From the NCBI GenBank assembly GCA_038496445.1, contig JALMLS010000062.1, forward strand, positions 674,870 through 738,869: a stretch of DNA of 64,000 nt. The letters are read 5' to 3'. Origin of the DNA: Trichosphaerium sp. ATCC 40318. Lineage: Eukaryota > Discosea > Flabellinia > Trichosidae. Below the pieces are notes generated by a model that saw only the letters and a program-made list of their open reading frames with translations, searched no databases and was not told where the DNA came from. A program made the translations under genes and the position numbers. Shown piece after piece: positions 1 through 10,764 of this stretch (position 1 is the first letter of the stretch; every line of letters starts with the position of its first letter).

Positions 1-3000
1 CTCCAGCCGAAGAAGGATACAATCCAAAGAGCAGTCAAAGTTATCAATTGCCTGATGGTTACACATACCCAGCTGATTTCTTGCTTTCCCAAGAGGATGC
101 TAAACAAAACGATATGTTAACTGAATGGGAAGAAAGAGTAATACCTGAGATTAAGGCTTGGATGGAGAAGGATGGATACCCTCGCTTTGAAGTGTCAGAG
201 TATATTCAACAAATTAAAAATGAGTTGATGAATGGTGACGAAAACTCAGCACGCACAATGGTCTTACAAATTCTTGGTGACTCATCTGCTAATATAAGGT
301 ACTGTTTGATTGTTTTTATGCGTGTCCTTGTTCTAATAGTTGTAAGGTTACCTTCCGGCACAAGCCAAGCTGCCAAGTCTCAACCGAAGAAACAACAACT
401 TGATATTGATCGTGTTGTTGTTGGTTTACTTTTGTCGGTTAAAGAACAAGACCCAACTGATATCTCATCTCGTCATTGGCTCTCTGCAATGAACGCTACA
501 ATGGGTAGAATTGGTTGTGTTAAAGCTGTAGATAGAAAGGAGAACCTCATCTTTTTGGAGTTCTACGATCCAGAATCTGGTGTTCTTAAAGAGTGGTGGT
601 TCCCAGTTCAGACTCTACAACGCCCTGCTGCCACACAAACAGGAGTTGAAAAGTCTTTAAATATACCATTCGTGAATGCTGCCTATGATACAGTGCAACA
701 ACAGCTTGTAACCACAGAATCACAACTCGGCCGTATATACATGCGCAGAATTGTGTTATCCTTGTTGAGGCATACTGGCTTGGATAAGAACGGTACGTTT
801 AGAAATCAAATTTGGATCTCCTTTTTGTGGCTTATTTTTCTGTTAAGGTTTGAATGTTGATGATCTACTTCAACTGAGTGCTGCGGAATACATGTCATCT
901 GATACTGTTATTGCTACTAATAAACTACTTCGTGGTAGCGAGACTGTTAAGGGTATGGAATTGATTGACAGCAAGCTTGTTGAGCTGTACAAGAGAGGAA
1001 GTGAGGCAGAACTGACACAATTGCTATCAACGAAGGCTGTTAAAATGCTACGCAGATTTGGTAAACGTATGATAGACAACCAATCCATTGTCAATGCTAA
1101 AAACGTACGACTTGGTCCTATATTCATAAACAAACCCAAGAGAACGAGCTTACTAATTTCTTAGGTTGGTACAATCACAAAGATTAGCGTACCTGACACC
1201 AGGTCAATGATGGTTGTATTTGATCGATCCACAAACCTGCCTGCTGATTCTAAAGGAAAACTTGGCTTCTACCTAGACGCTGAGTGCACCAAACCTGTAA
1301 AGGTATTCCCTGGTGTTGGACCGTTCCTCCCATTCGTTATTGATGCCAATGAATCATTCATTCGTCTAAAGGTACTATTTCTATTCCATCATCTCTTCAG
1401 TTTATACTGACCTTGTTTTAAAAGGCCAAATCGAAGATTGCCAATTGCAAGTTCAAGCTAGACGCATTGCCACTATCAGTGAATGCACCTCTAAGTAAAT
1501 GGCTTGTTGAGTTCATTGTAGATCAAGGCTTTAAATTATCGCCTACATCACCTGACCTTGTACCTGTATTCAACTGTATTCTAGATTTTATATACCATTC
1601 AAAAACACCTTCCAATCTAAAGGAGGGTATGTATAACCTCTTGGCATCTACTTTCGGACGTCTAAGAAGAGACAGCGCTGGAAGAGAGACGCTAAAGAAA
1701 CTTCCTTTGAAGGTACTATTTTTTCAAAAAAAAAATGGAGTTGACAGGTTTGTTTTCTTATGCTGTCTGTAGCGCCTTTCAAAGCTGAAACAAGAAATGC
1801 AATACCTTTATGAACAAGAGACAAAGAGGGGTGTATTACACTCTACGTACTTGCAGAGCTTAACAGAATTCATGGTTGAGGTCAAACTATTCGATCTTGA
1901 AGTCAAAGCAATGCGTCGTTCTAGAATGAAAAAAGACGATACACTCTCTGTTGCTATTTATTTAAGCTCCTTCCTTGAATTAAAGAAGGAATCTATCGAA
2001 AAGGCATCCAAAGGTGCGTTAATAAGAACACTCCGCGTTTCATTGTTCGTTTAGCGAGCTAACCGTATTATCAAGGTGAGAAGGCCAAAACAGAGCCATC
2101 AGGCGATAGTGAGTTGGAACGTGCCCTCAAAGCCTCCCTCGCAAACGCCAATGCAGGAGAAGATGCTCCTGCAACTCAAGCCCAGGATGATGCATCATCT
2201 GGAGGATCCCTATCATGTTCAGGATCTGATTCTGAGGACGCCGATTTTAAGGCTGCTCTTGAAGCCTCTGTTCAGTCTTTTGGTGGTGACGCCGCTCCAA
2301 TGGAAGTTGACGCTCAACCAACTCCAGTAAAATTGGATTTTGATGTCGCCAACGATGATGAAGACGATGACGATGAAGAAGAAGCAATGCGTGCAGCCAT
2401 CGCAGCCTCTCTTGCAACCCACGAACCAGAAAATGCCGGAGAAGGACAAGCCGATTCTATGGAAGTGGACAAGCCTGAAGAAGCTGCTGATGATACCAAA
2501 CCTTCTGAAGATAAGTCAGAGGATAAACCAGAAGAAAAGCCTGAGGATAAAGAACCTGAAAACAAGGAAGAAGAAGAGCCTAAAGAACCTATTGACGACA
2601 ACCAAAACCAAGGTGGACTTGCACCTCCGCCTGTTCCAAACATGTTTGGCTTTGGTGGTGTAGGTGGCGAAGAAGATGACTTAGCCATGGCTATACGTCT
2701 CTCAATGGCTCAAGGTGACGGTGAAGGCTTTAGTATCCCGGCAGATATGGATCCAAACATGCCTATGCAGATAGACTTGAACCGTGTACTTCAAGAGTCA
2801 CTTGGTGGCGCTGATTTGGGATTCCCATTTGGTGCTCCAAACAATCAAGATGACAACCAAGACAATCAACCTAAGGATGACGATAAGGCTGAAAACGATG
2901 GAAACGACAATAAGGATACTGGTGATAAACCAGACGAGCCTATGAAGGACGTTGAACCTAATGTCGATGGTGCTGAACCTAAAACACCAGCTCCACCAAA

Positions 3001-6000
3001 ACCACGTAAGTTTTTTTGTTTTAAATCTATGGATTTTGTATTGTTGTTTGTTTAACTCTTTTATGTGTTTAGCTACTGGTTTCCCTAAACCTCCTACGAA
3101 AAAGACTAAGTCTAGAAGGTCTCGACCTACTGAAACCGACTGGTTCATTAAGATTTGTGCAGTAACACAAGTCTTGGATGTTCTTTGCTTCAGAAAAAAG
3201 AAGGCTTATCCTTTCCGCCGTCAAGTGCTTCATGATTTGACAAGGAAGAGCTGGCAGGAAACAAAGAAGGAGACTATCAAACCACGGATCATTATGGTTG
3301 AGAATCTTCCTTGTGTTCCTCTTGATCGCCACTCAGAACTCGTTTCTACACTTGCTGTAGTTTTCGATGACTTGATCGCAAGTGTCCGTAATAGCCTTTA
3401 TGTACCTTTCGATCATGCCAACAAGATAAGTTGCAAGTACGTCAATCCCTTTATTTAAATCCAAGCCTACTTGTGTGCTAATCATAAACTACCTAGCTTT
3501 GGTTTTGTTGAAATACAGAGCTTGTCTAAGGTTGACGAAGCAATTGAAAAGCTTTCCAAGTATAAATTCAAACTCCCTCAACAACTAAAGGATGTTGTTC
3601 CTAAAACAGATAAGACATCTTATTCATTAAAAGCAAAGAGCTTTTTGGAGCTAGAAACGAACAAAGACCCACGTGTAACAATTGTACGTCATTTCAAAAA
3701 AATTAGTACATGTAAGCGCTGACCTCTTTTTGTTTTAGTTCCTTAAAGGACTGTTGTATGACGAGAGCAAAAAAGAATTATCTCCTGCCTTCAAGAAAGT
3801 GCTATCAGAGGTGTTCGTTTTATTCGCTGGAGACAAAGCAGGTGTTCTTGGTATGTGGTCACTAAAGAAAGATTGTTACTTTATTCAACACATTACTTAT
3901 TGGTTTTTTTTACTACAGACTTTAAAGCGTTATCTGCACTACAGCTTCAATCAATGGGTGAAAAAATGGATCAAAAGACTTTTGACTTTATAGTATCCAA
4001 GTACGATAATAACACAATCGTTCGTGAAGTCCCAGGTAAAGATGGTGCCGAGTGCGTTTCAGAAAAGATTCATGGTCTAACCCTAAAGGTACGTTGTCTC
4101 TGTTTTTTTTTGTTTGGCCTTTCTGTCTAATGTACGATAAAGGGATTCATTGCACACTATGAAACAGATCAAGTACCTAACCAAGATCCTGGGTACACTT
4201 GGTCAGAGCTAGAGGCTCTGGGTTACGACCTGCACCTTGAACGCAGTTTCTACTTTAAGCTTGAAGATGCTATTACAGCTATGGAGTCTAATCACTTTGC
4301 AAAACTGATTGTTGATGAACAAATTGTTCGTTATGCTGAAGACCTTGTAGCAGAGTTCGAACTGGCATCTCCTTTGCTTCTAAGTCACTCCCACATCAAA
4401 CCTATCGAAGAATCAAATTATCTTTCTCAAGTGTTCCCTCTTGTTGCCAAACTTCCTTTGCCTGCACTAAGGCTCAGGTTCCAAATCTTGCACCACTTGA
4501 ATACCGCTCTTAAAGATGTGCTATCATGCATAAACTTTGGATCAAGCGGATGGCTCTCTCAGACGGTGACAAAGTGTCGTGGGTTAATGTTCCACATGGT
4601 CAAGATGACATTCTTCTACAAGGTCTTGGGCCAAACTGCTGTCAAGGTACTGAATACTTCTGTTTTCGTTTCTAAGAACCCAGATTTTGACTTTTTTTCT
4701 TGAAGGTACCACAGCCTACTGTATCTATCAACAGGCTCAAACTTGCTGCTGTTAAAGAGAAGGACCCACCAAAATGTCTTGATGATTATCTTAAAAACAC
4801 GTGCTTTGGTATTACATTCCATCACTTGAAGAAGACCCCACCATCACACTTTAGACAAAAGAAACCTCCTGGCGCAGAACCTCACTTTGCCTTGAAGATT
4901 GACTTTAAAGGAGAAAACGTTGAGGGTGAAGGTGGTCCATACCGACAATTCTTTACTGATATCTCACGTGAGCTCACACACGTGCTACCGCTATTGATAC
5001 CTTGCCCTAATGCCATTACTGGCACTGGTACGCTTATTTTCGATGTAGAATGGTTTTTTTTTTGTTCTGACATTTCACCTAAGGTAAGAACCAAGATAAG
5101 TATATTACAGCTCCATCGTGCAAATCCCGAGTTCATTTGGAAATGTACAAGTTCCTTGGTAAATTGATGGGCATGGCTATACGAACAGGCGTCATGTTGA
5201 CAATTGACTTTCCAGAGTTCTTTTGGAAGCCTCTTGTTGGACAACCATTAGAGCTAGCGGATCTCAGTAAGGTCGACAAGTCGCTTTATGGGTTCCTTGA
5301 GTTTATCAAAAACTGCGAACGCGAGGTACCTATATTTCTAACTAATACCAGCGGAATGCTGACTCCTTTGTCAAGGATCTTGAAGGACCAAACCGCAAGA
5401 TATTCGAAAAGTTCCAAATATTGCTAAGCGATAAGACTGAAGTGTTATTGAAGCCTCATGGTGACCAAATAGATGTCAACTGGGCAAACAGAGGAGAATA
5501 TGTTGATTTAGTCATTTCTAAACGACTACATGAAGCTAGAGCTCAGACTAACGCCATACGTGAAGGTACGTACCTAACAAAGATACTGTAGTATTTCTTG
5601 AGTGCATAAGCTAATAATCTGTTTAGGTATGAACTCTGTTGTACCACCTATGCTCATGAAGATATGCACTTGGCGCGATTTAGAATGGCGCGTCTGTGGC
5701 AAACCAATCATTGACATTAAGCTCCTTAAACGTCATACAGAATATAGTGGTGTTCTTCCTACTGCACCTCATATTATGTACTTTTGGCAGACACTGCAGA
5801 GCTTCTCTCAGGAAGATAGAAGGTAAACAATCGTTAACCCTCAATAATATCAAGAAAAAAAAAAGGATTTTTCTTGAGGTGCAATATCTTCGTGATACTT
5901 ATCTTTGTTAATAGAGCGTTTGTTCGCTTTGCATGGGCACAAGAGAGACTACCAGGTTCTGATCAAGAATTCGAACGCACACGGACACGCATGTTGATCA

Positions 6001-6224
6001 AACCGTTCGATACATCTAACCCTGATAATTGCTTCCCAAAGGCTGATACTTGTTTCTTCAACCTTATGCTCCCAGCCTACTCTAGTGCTGAAATTCTGCG
6101 TAAGCAGTTCTTGTTTGCTATCCACACAGACGCTGACTCTATGGATGCGGATGATCCTCAAGAAGAGGAACCACTAGGACGGCCTACACGAACAGGATTA
6201 TCGGCCTTTTTGGATTTTAGGTAA
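1..6224 (+). CDS. HECT-type E3 ubiquitin ligase, 5' end outside the window
   Basis: The reading frame is open at base 1, so the N-terminus lies to the left. About 17 exons can be followed. The middle part (about 2100-3000) encodes an acidic, low-complexity linker with at least three ubiquitin-interacting motifs (EEEAMRAAIAASL, DADFKAALEASV, DDLAMAIRLSM). From about 4850 a full HECT domain follows: GEGGPYRQFFTDIS, YKFLGKLMGMAIRTG, and the catalytic cysteine in KADTCFFNLMLP near 6050. HECT enzymes take ubiquitin from an E2 onto this cysteine and pass it to a substrate lysine. The C-terminal block (FVRFAWAQERLP, then the Cys region) is closest to large HERC/HECTD-type ligases. The UIMs suggest that it also binds ubiquitin chains or ubiquitinated substrates. 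The last exon ends at a TAA (6222-6224). The subfamily is inferred; the HECT call is firm. Confidence 0.93.
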
Positions 6225-6749
6225 ACCTTTTGCCAATTCACAAAAAAAAGTGTAAACATTTTTCAACCGAACCAAAAAACAAACCTGAACAGACCCTATT
6301 GGCATATTTTGTAAATTGTACCACAATATCCATGCAATAAATGTACAGATCCTACCTGTAAAAAGTGTCTTTTGAGTCATTGATCAAAAAAAGTTGGACA
6401 GAAAAGCAATTTCACGTATTTCTATGGTACACGTGTCAAAATGTGAAGGTACGTATGTACTGCTTACTTTAGCTCTACGTTGAACATTATTTTAGCAATT
6501 GGACAGTGTGTTTCACGTTTATAGTAAACCTGTTTCTGCTAAAGCTCAATTTCATGGATGGCTAATATATTTAGCAATGCTTATTGTTTTATGCACGCAC
6601 ATTAACATGCGCTGTCTATTCGACTAACTCACAAAATGTGTTTCTTGTTGAAATTGGAACTGTAAACAATGCAACCTAACTATGAAAACGAATAGTAGTA
6701 AAACTTGGGTACTTTATTTAGTTTTACATTCGATTGGAGTGCCAAGATC
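6225..6749. other. Intergenic stretch with no recognised gene
   Basis: About 525 AT-rich bases lie between the HECT gene and the first ten-cysteine peptide gene, which converge on this interval. I see no long open frame, RNA gene or repeat. It should hold the 3' untranslated regions of both neighbours. Confidence 0.5.
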
Positions 6750-7142
6750 TCAGCAGCTTCCACAAGCAGCTTCGCTCCAGCAACACCATTTATCACTTCT
6801 TATGCGAAAGCATAGTGGAGATCCAGGGTAGCAGTATGCAGTTGAACCTATCAAAATAAACGTGAGATACTGAACAACACATTTTTCTTTTCACATACAT
6901 TGACCATTCTTTTCACGACCACGTTTACGCCATCCAGGAGGACACCATCCATTTGTATCACATGTTTCACCACACAACAGTGGTCCTTGCTATACAAACA
7001 ATAGTTAGAAAAGGAAATGTAAGAGGAGATCTTGACTTACTTCAGTTGCTCGTTTAGCTCTTTCACTGAGCTCATTAGATTGGACCGCCAAGGCAACAGT
7101 TAATGCCATGAGTACAAAAGCGAAAAGTGTTGTTGTTTGCAT
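6750..7142 (-). CDS. Secreted ten-cysteine peptide, copy A
   Basis: Three exons: 7142-7041, 6989-6899 and 6847-6750, with GT-AG introns. The start ATG is followed by a hydrophobic signal peptide (MQTTTLFAFVLMALTVALA). A short propeptide ends in Lys-Arg (ERAKR), a typical Kex2/furin cleavage site. The mature part is about 65 residues with ten cysteines, including CGETCDTNGWCPPGW and a late WCCW pair, and ends in C. The intron positions match copies B and C exactly, so the three are recent paralogues. No known family was recognised. The fold is expected to be disulfide-rich and extracellular. Function is unknown; a defence, signalling or adhesion role would be guesswork. Confidence 0.85.
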
Positions 7143-7264
7143 TGTTCTATGAGGTGTGGTTGTTCTTGTTATGGTTTGTATTTATGACTGGAAGGTCAAT
7201 ATGATTTAAGTCTCCATTTCACTTGAATTTTACGGTAAATTATATTTGTTTCACTATCGTAAGT
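7143..7264. promoter_or_regulatory. Upstream region of peptide copy A, shared with copy C
   Basis: Read on the minus strand, these about 115 bases are nearly identical to the bases just before copy C (10010-10122). Shared words include AAATATAATTTACCGTAAAATTCA, interrupted only by single changes, then GAGACTTAAATCAT, a TATA-like CATAAATACAAACC, and AACCACACCTCATAGAACA directly before the ATG. The word GACTTAAATC also occurs upstream of copy B (near 7403), whose upstream region is otherwise different. This makes it a candidate shared control element. The promoter role is inferred from position and conservation alone. Confidence 0.5.
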
Positions 7265-7346
7265 CTACTTTGCAAAACCCAGATAGAATAGTGTTGTTGT
7301 TTTAGTATATTGATGACTAACGATCATGGATAACAAGTGTTGGATT
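7265..7346 (+). repeat. Left arm of an 80-base inverted duplication
   Basis: These bases are the reverse complement of 8585-8658, with only two small indels. The arm starts with CTACTTTGCAAAACCCAGAT, which is also the 3' end of the LIM gene. A piece of that gene's end and flank has therefore been copied in inverted orientation between peptide copies A and B. Confidence 0.9.
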
Positions 7347-7476
7347 TAGCGAAAAAGAAATGTGGTAAACAGCTTATGATACTTTTATTCAGTGAATATG
7401 AAGACTTAAATCGTCTAAGTGCATTCAAACAAAACCAATTTACAAAACCTCAACCAACAACAAACCTCATCTTCAA

Positions 7477-7897
7477 ATGAAAACAACAATATTATTTGTA
7501 TTGGTGACTTTGGCATTGATACCAATTGCCTTGACGACCCAATCTAAGCATGCTCAAGACTCTGAAGAAATGCCAGATATGCACGAAAAGAGATCAACTG
7601 AGGTATGTCGACACTTGCTACTTTTACATTGTATTGTTAATTAACATGCGATTTAGCAAGGACCACTGTTGTGTGGCGAAACATGTGATACAAATGGATG
7701 GTGTCCTCCTGGATGGCGTAAACGTGGTCGTGAAAAGAATGGTCAATGTATGTGAAAATCAAATATTGGTAACACTTCTTTAATACTAACCTTTATTAGG
7801 TTCAACTGCATACTGCTACCCTGGATCTCCATTATGCTTTCGCATAAGAAGTGATAAATGGTGTTGCTGGAGCGAAGCTGCTTGTGGAAGTTGCTAA
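7477..7897 (+). CDS. Secreted ten-cysteine peptide, copy B
   Basis: Exons 7477-7602, 7657-7747 and 7800-7897, with introns that begin GTATGT and end TAG. The signal peptide is MKTTILFVLVTLALIPIALT. The propeptide is longer than in copy A (SKHAQDSEEMPDMHEKR) and again ends in Lys-Arg. The mature region after STE is the same as copy A, with ten cysteines and a C-terminal GSC. Exons 2 and 3 are almost unchanged between copies, while the leader and upstream DNA differ, so the mature peptide is under stronger constraint or gene conversion. B diverges head-to-head from A. Confidence 0.85.
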
Positions 7898-8044
7898 GAT
7901 TGCAAAGCCACACTTGTTGTGCCACATATCATTGTAAAGAATCAATAAAAGTGCCAACAAGTAGAATCAGACTCAGTTTACTAACTAAAGTGCTGGTTGT
8001 ATCAAAATGTAGCATAAATATCAGTCACAATTCTTCGGCCAATG

Positions 8045-8583
8045 AGGAATTTCGACTCGTAAAAAGTTGAGCGTAAAAATAATATGGTTCAGAGATTTGG
8101 TCTTTTTTTGGTTTATTTTTACGCTCAAAACTTTTCACTCGTAATCGTAATTTACATGTAAATGTTGTTAGTGAACTACTGAGGCTTAACCTATGTTTTA
8201 TTAAGTTTACAAGGTTGTTAATAATGACAGTGCTGTCACAGTGATTGAAAAAAAACCAATTGATTCACTTCTATTGATGAGAGCCTACTGAGCACTTTCT
8301 AATGACTTTAAAGTATAACGTTGCAAAAACAGCGTTAAACAACGTCTCAATGTATCTGAAGAGCTTGTATAAGGACCAATAACAAGTGGTGATCTTTTTT
8401 TGTATTAATGACTGTATTGTGCAACCAATAAATAAAGTGTTTTTGAATGAGTTACGATTTACGAGTGAAAAGCATTGAGCGTAAAAAAAACGTAAAAAAC
8501 TAAACCCAAAACTGTCGTAAAACTAAGTCCATTCTTTGAAACCAGCAATTTTTACGCTCAGCTTTTTACGAGTCGAAATTCCT
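8045..8583. mobile_element. Foldback or MITE-like element with terminal inverted repeats
   Basis: The ends are 35-base inverted repeats that match at 34 positions: 8045-8079 (starting AGGAATTTCGACTCG) and 8549-8583. Two further copies of the same word lie inside, at about 8116-8150 and 8452-8487, each inverted relative to its nearer end, so each end can fold into a hairpin. There is no coding capacity. The element lies directly against the right arm of the inverted duplication. I could not see a convincing target-site duplication. Confidence 0.7.
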
Positions 8584-8584
8584 T

Positions 8585-8658
8585 AATCCAACACTTGTTA
8601 TCCATGATCGTTAGTCATCAATATACTAAAACAACACTATCTGGGTTTTGCAAAGTAG
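8585..8658 (-). repeat. Right arm of the inverted duplication
   Basis: This is the reverse complement of 7265-7346. It overlaps the last codons and stop of the LIM gene (stop at 8637-8639), which makes this the likely source copy and the left arm the derived one. Confidence 0.9.
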
Positions 8659-9161
8659 AGGACTTCACAGTACGGCATGCCGCTGTATTCGAAAAATACG
8701 TTGTTGGCGAACGCTTTTTTGCACGTGTGGCACGTGAAACAATCTGGATGCCACGTGGCGCCCAAAGCGCTAATGTAGGATCCAAATATTTGTTTGTTAC
8801 AGGACTTATGCGAAAAGAACGTTTAATATCTCCGTGGCCTTACTAGAAAGAACGTACTTGCACATTGGAGCAAAACCAGAGTAAAAGCACGATTGGCAGT
8901 ACGGCTTGCCGGTCCTTGTTTTTCAAAAAAGTTACCTCCTGGGAACGTACGGATACAATTCATGCAAACAAAGCAGTTCATGTGCCACAGTTTTCCCAGT
9001 GCACTTACACCTTGTCCTTGCACCACCTTTTGAGGGATTAATGGATGACTCATAAAATAGAGATACTCAGTACTGGTTGTACTCTGCACAGACATCGGTG
9101 GAGCTGTGCGAGGCGTTTTATTTGCAGATATATCATTTAAGAGGTCCTCGAGTTCATCCAT
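8637..9161 (-). pseudogene. Paxillin-like LIM protein gene, damaged in the first LIM domain
   Basis: The protein starts MDELEDLLNDI, which fits a paxillin LD motif. A first LIM domain follows (GVSALGKLWHMNCFVCMNC), then an intron (about 8807-8855) and a second LIM domain that is intact in one exon: MCKSCNKQIFGSYISALG, WHPDCFTCHTCKKAF, YSGMPYCEVLYF, stop at 8637. LIM domains bind two zincs and act as protein adaptors. In paxillins they link adhesion sites to actin. Two defects are visible. The first CxxC pair of LIM1 is missing in all frames, and the frame shifts by one base near 8905, where FFEKQG should run into GKPYCQSC. It may be a pseudogene, a truncated gene or carry a sequence error. 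It has two LIM domains, where paxillins have up to four. Confidence 0.6.
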
Positions 9162-9381
9162 TGTGTATTAATTGTTTAGTTATTCGTACAACTTTTTTGG
9201 GGTTACCTCCCTTAACTAGCACTGCAATTACAACTAACCACTGCAACAAGGACTGCCGTGCGCTATTAAACGCGTCCTAACTAAACCAGTGACTCAAGTA
9301 TGGAAGGATACAGTTTTTTTATTGTTTTTCCTAACATGATCATTTCGACAAAAAAAGGCTAGTAGTAGCAATAACCGTTGG

Positions 9382-9884
9382 CTAAGTGTTGCGTTGAGAT
9401 ATAAAGCGCTTCAACACTGATTGTTGCAATGGCCTATGTTCCAATTGCTTGAGCGCTTCGGACACGTCGAACCATTTGCGGCTTCTAAAGGTGCTTTCAG
9501 GAAAGTCTTTGAGCTCTTGCTCTACGTGCATGCCGTAGAAGTGCGTTCTTGTTTTCTTTTTGTGGTTTTCAAATACACCCAACGTGCATACAATGCTACC
9601 TTTTACGCCAGCTTCTTCGTACGTCTCGCGTGTAGCTCCATTCATGGGGTTATCGAACTCATCTAATTCTAAGGCTCCTAAATGAAAACTGTTACGGTAA
9701 AATTCTATTCTATCTCTCTTCGTTTGTTACACCGTTAGATCGCACCTGCAGGTATGATAAACTTGTTGCGGTTGCTTGAGCTCGAAATGAGCAACACGCG
9801 CCGTTCATCAGCGGAAACCAGCAAACAGCCAGCACGTGCGCGCCAACCATCAATTCTATCCGGTTTTGATACAACTGGCTTCAT
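9382..9884 (-). CDS. Nudix hydrolase of the diphosphoinositol polyphosphate phosphohydrolase type
   Basis: Two exons, 9884-9746 and 9677-9382, are joined by a 68-base intron. The protein runs MKPVVSKPDRIDGWRARAG, then a β-strand core (RRVLLISSSSNRNKFIIPAG) and the Nudix box with RETYEEAGV. The box is followed by GVFENHKKKTRTHFYG, as in NUDT3/Aps1 enzymes, which cleave diphosphoinositol phosphates and dinucleoside polyphosphates. The upstream part of the box reads GALELDEFDNPMNGATRE, so the usual Gly-x5-Glu spacing is slightly relaxed. The length (about 145 residues) fits a single-domain DIPP. It sits inside the peptide cluster, between copies B and C. Confidence 0.82.
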
Positions 9885-10009
9885 CGTAAGCAACAGGCTC
9901 GAAGTCTACACGTTATGTAAAATAGTGAGGACCATGAATTGTAGCTTAAAAACATCTTGCGTGGTATTCTTGGCGAGTGTTTATGGTACACGCTTTTTAA
10001 GTTGCTTAC

Positions 10010-10122
10010 GATAGTGAAACAAATATAATTTACCGTAAAATTCACGTGAAATGGAGACTTAAATCATCTCCTTTCAGTCATAAATACAAACCATAACAAG
10101 AACAACCACACCTCATAGAACA
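10010..10122 (+). promoter_or_regulatory. Upstream region of peptide copy C, shared with copy A
   Basis: This is a nearly exact copy of the region before copy A, up to the start codon. It includes GAGACTTAAATCATC, a TATA-like CATAAATACAAACC and CACACCTCATAGAACA next to the ATG. The shared block begins at about CGATAGTGAAACAAAT, which marks the edge of the duplicated unit. Confidence 0.5.
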
Positions 10123-10529
10123 ATGCAAATAACAACACTTTTCATTTTTGTACTCATGGCATTAACTGTTGCCTTGACGACCCAATCTAAGCACGCTCAA
10201 GACTCTGAAGAAATGCCAGATATGCACGAAAAGAGATCAACTGAGGCACTTGCTACTTCTACTTTGTACATGACTAACATACGATTTAGCAAGGACCATT
10301 GTTGTGTGGTGAAACATGTGATACAAATGGATGGTGTCCTCCTGGATGGCGTAAACGTGGTCGTGAAAAGAATGGTCAATGTATGTGAAAAGAAAAATAT
10401 GTTGTACAGTATCTCACGTTTATTTTATTAGGTTCAACTGCATACTGCTACCCTGGATCTCCATTATGTTTCCGTATCAGAAGTGATAAATGGTGTTGCT
10501 GGAGTGAAGCTGCTTGTGGAAGCTGCTAA
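10123..10529 (+). CDS. Secreted ten-cysteine peptide, copy C, with an altered first splice donor
   Basis: Exons are inferred as 10123-10245, 10290-10380 and 10432-10529. The signal peptide is MQITTLFIFVLMALTVALT. The propeptide (SKHAQDSEEMPDMHEKR) equals that of copy B, while the leader and upstream DNA match copy A, so C looks like a mosaic. The mature region keeps all ten cysteines. At the first exon end, copy B has GAG followed by GTATGTCGACACTTG, but C has GAG followed by GCACTTG. The GT donor is gone and the intron would be 44 bases with a GC donor. If that does not splice, translation runs into another frame and stops at 10431. It is either a GC-AG intron or a dying copy. Confidence 0.65.
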
Positions 10530-10764
10530 TATCCACAAATGTGTAAAACTTGAAATAAAGTTCCCAGCTACAAATTCTTGTTTCATTTCAACAAGTGGAA
10601 TAAGATTACAGTTTACTCACCAAAGTGCTGGTTATATCAAAATGTAGCATAAATATCAGTCATATATGTTTTGGTCTCAATGAACTATTACATGCTTTTG
10701 TTGCACTAACAAGTCGTAGTTGTATAAATTTAATCCATTAAGTTTCAGTTCAAGGTGATCCACG

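Noticed and set aside
2314..2688. Minus-strand Ser-rich frame
   Set aside because: It is the antisense of the acidic UIM linker of the HECT ligase and has no independent support.
7550..7783. Frame running through exon 1, intron and exon 2 of peptide copy B
   Set aside because: It is a shadow of the spliced gene; the correct frame restores the ten-cysteine pattern shared by all copies.
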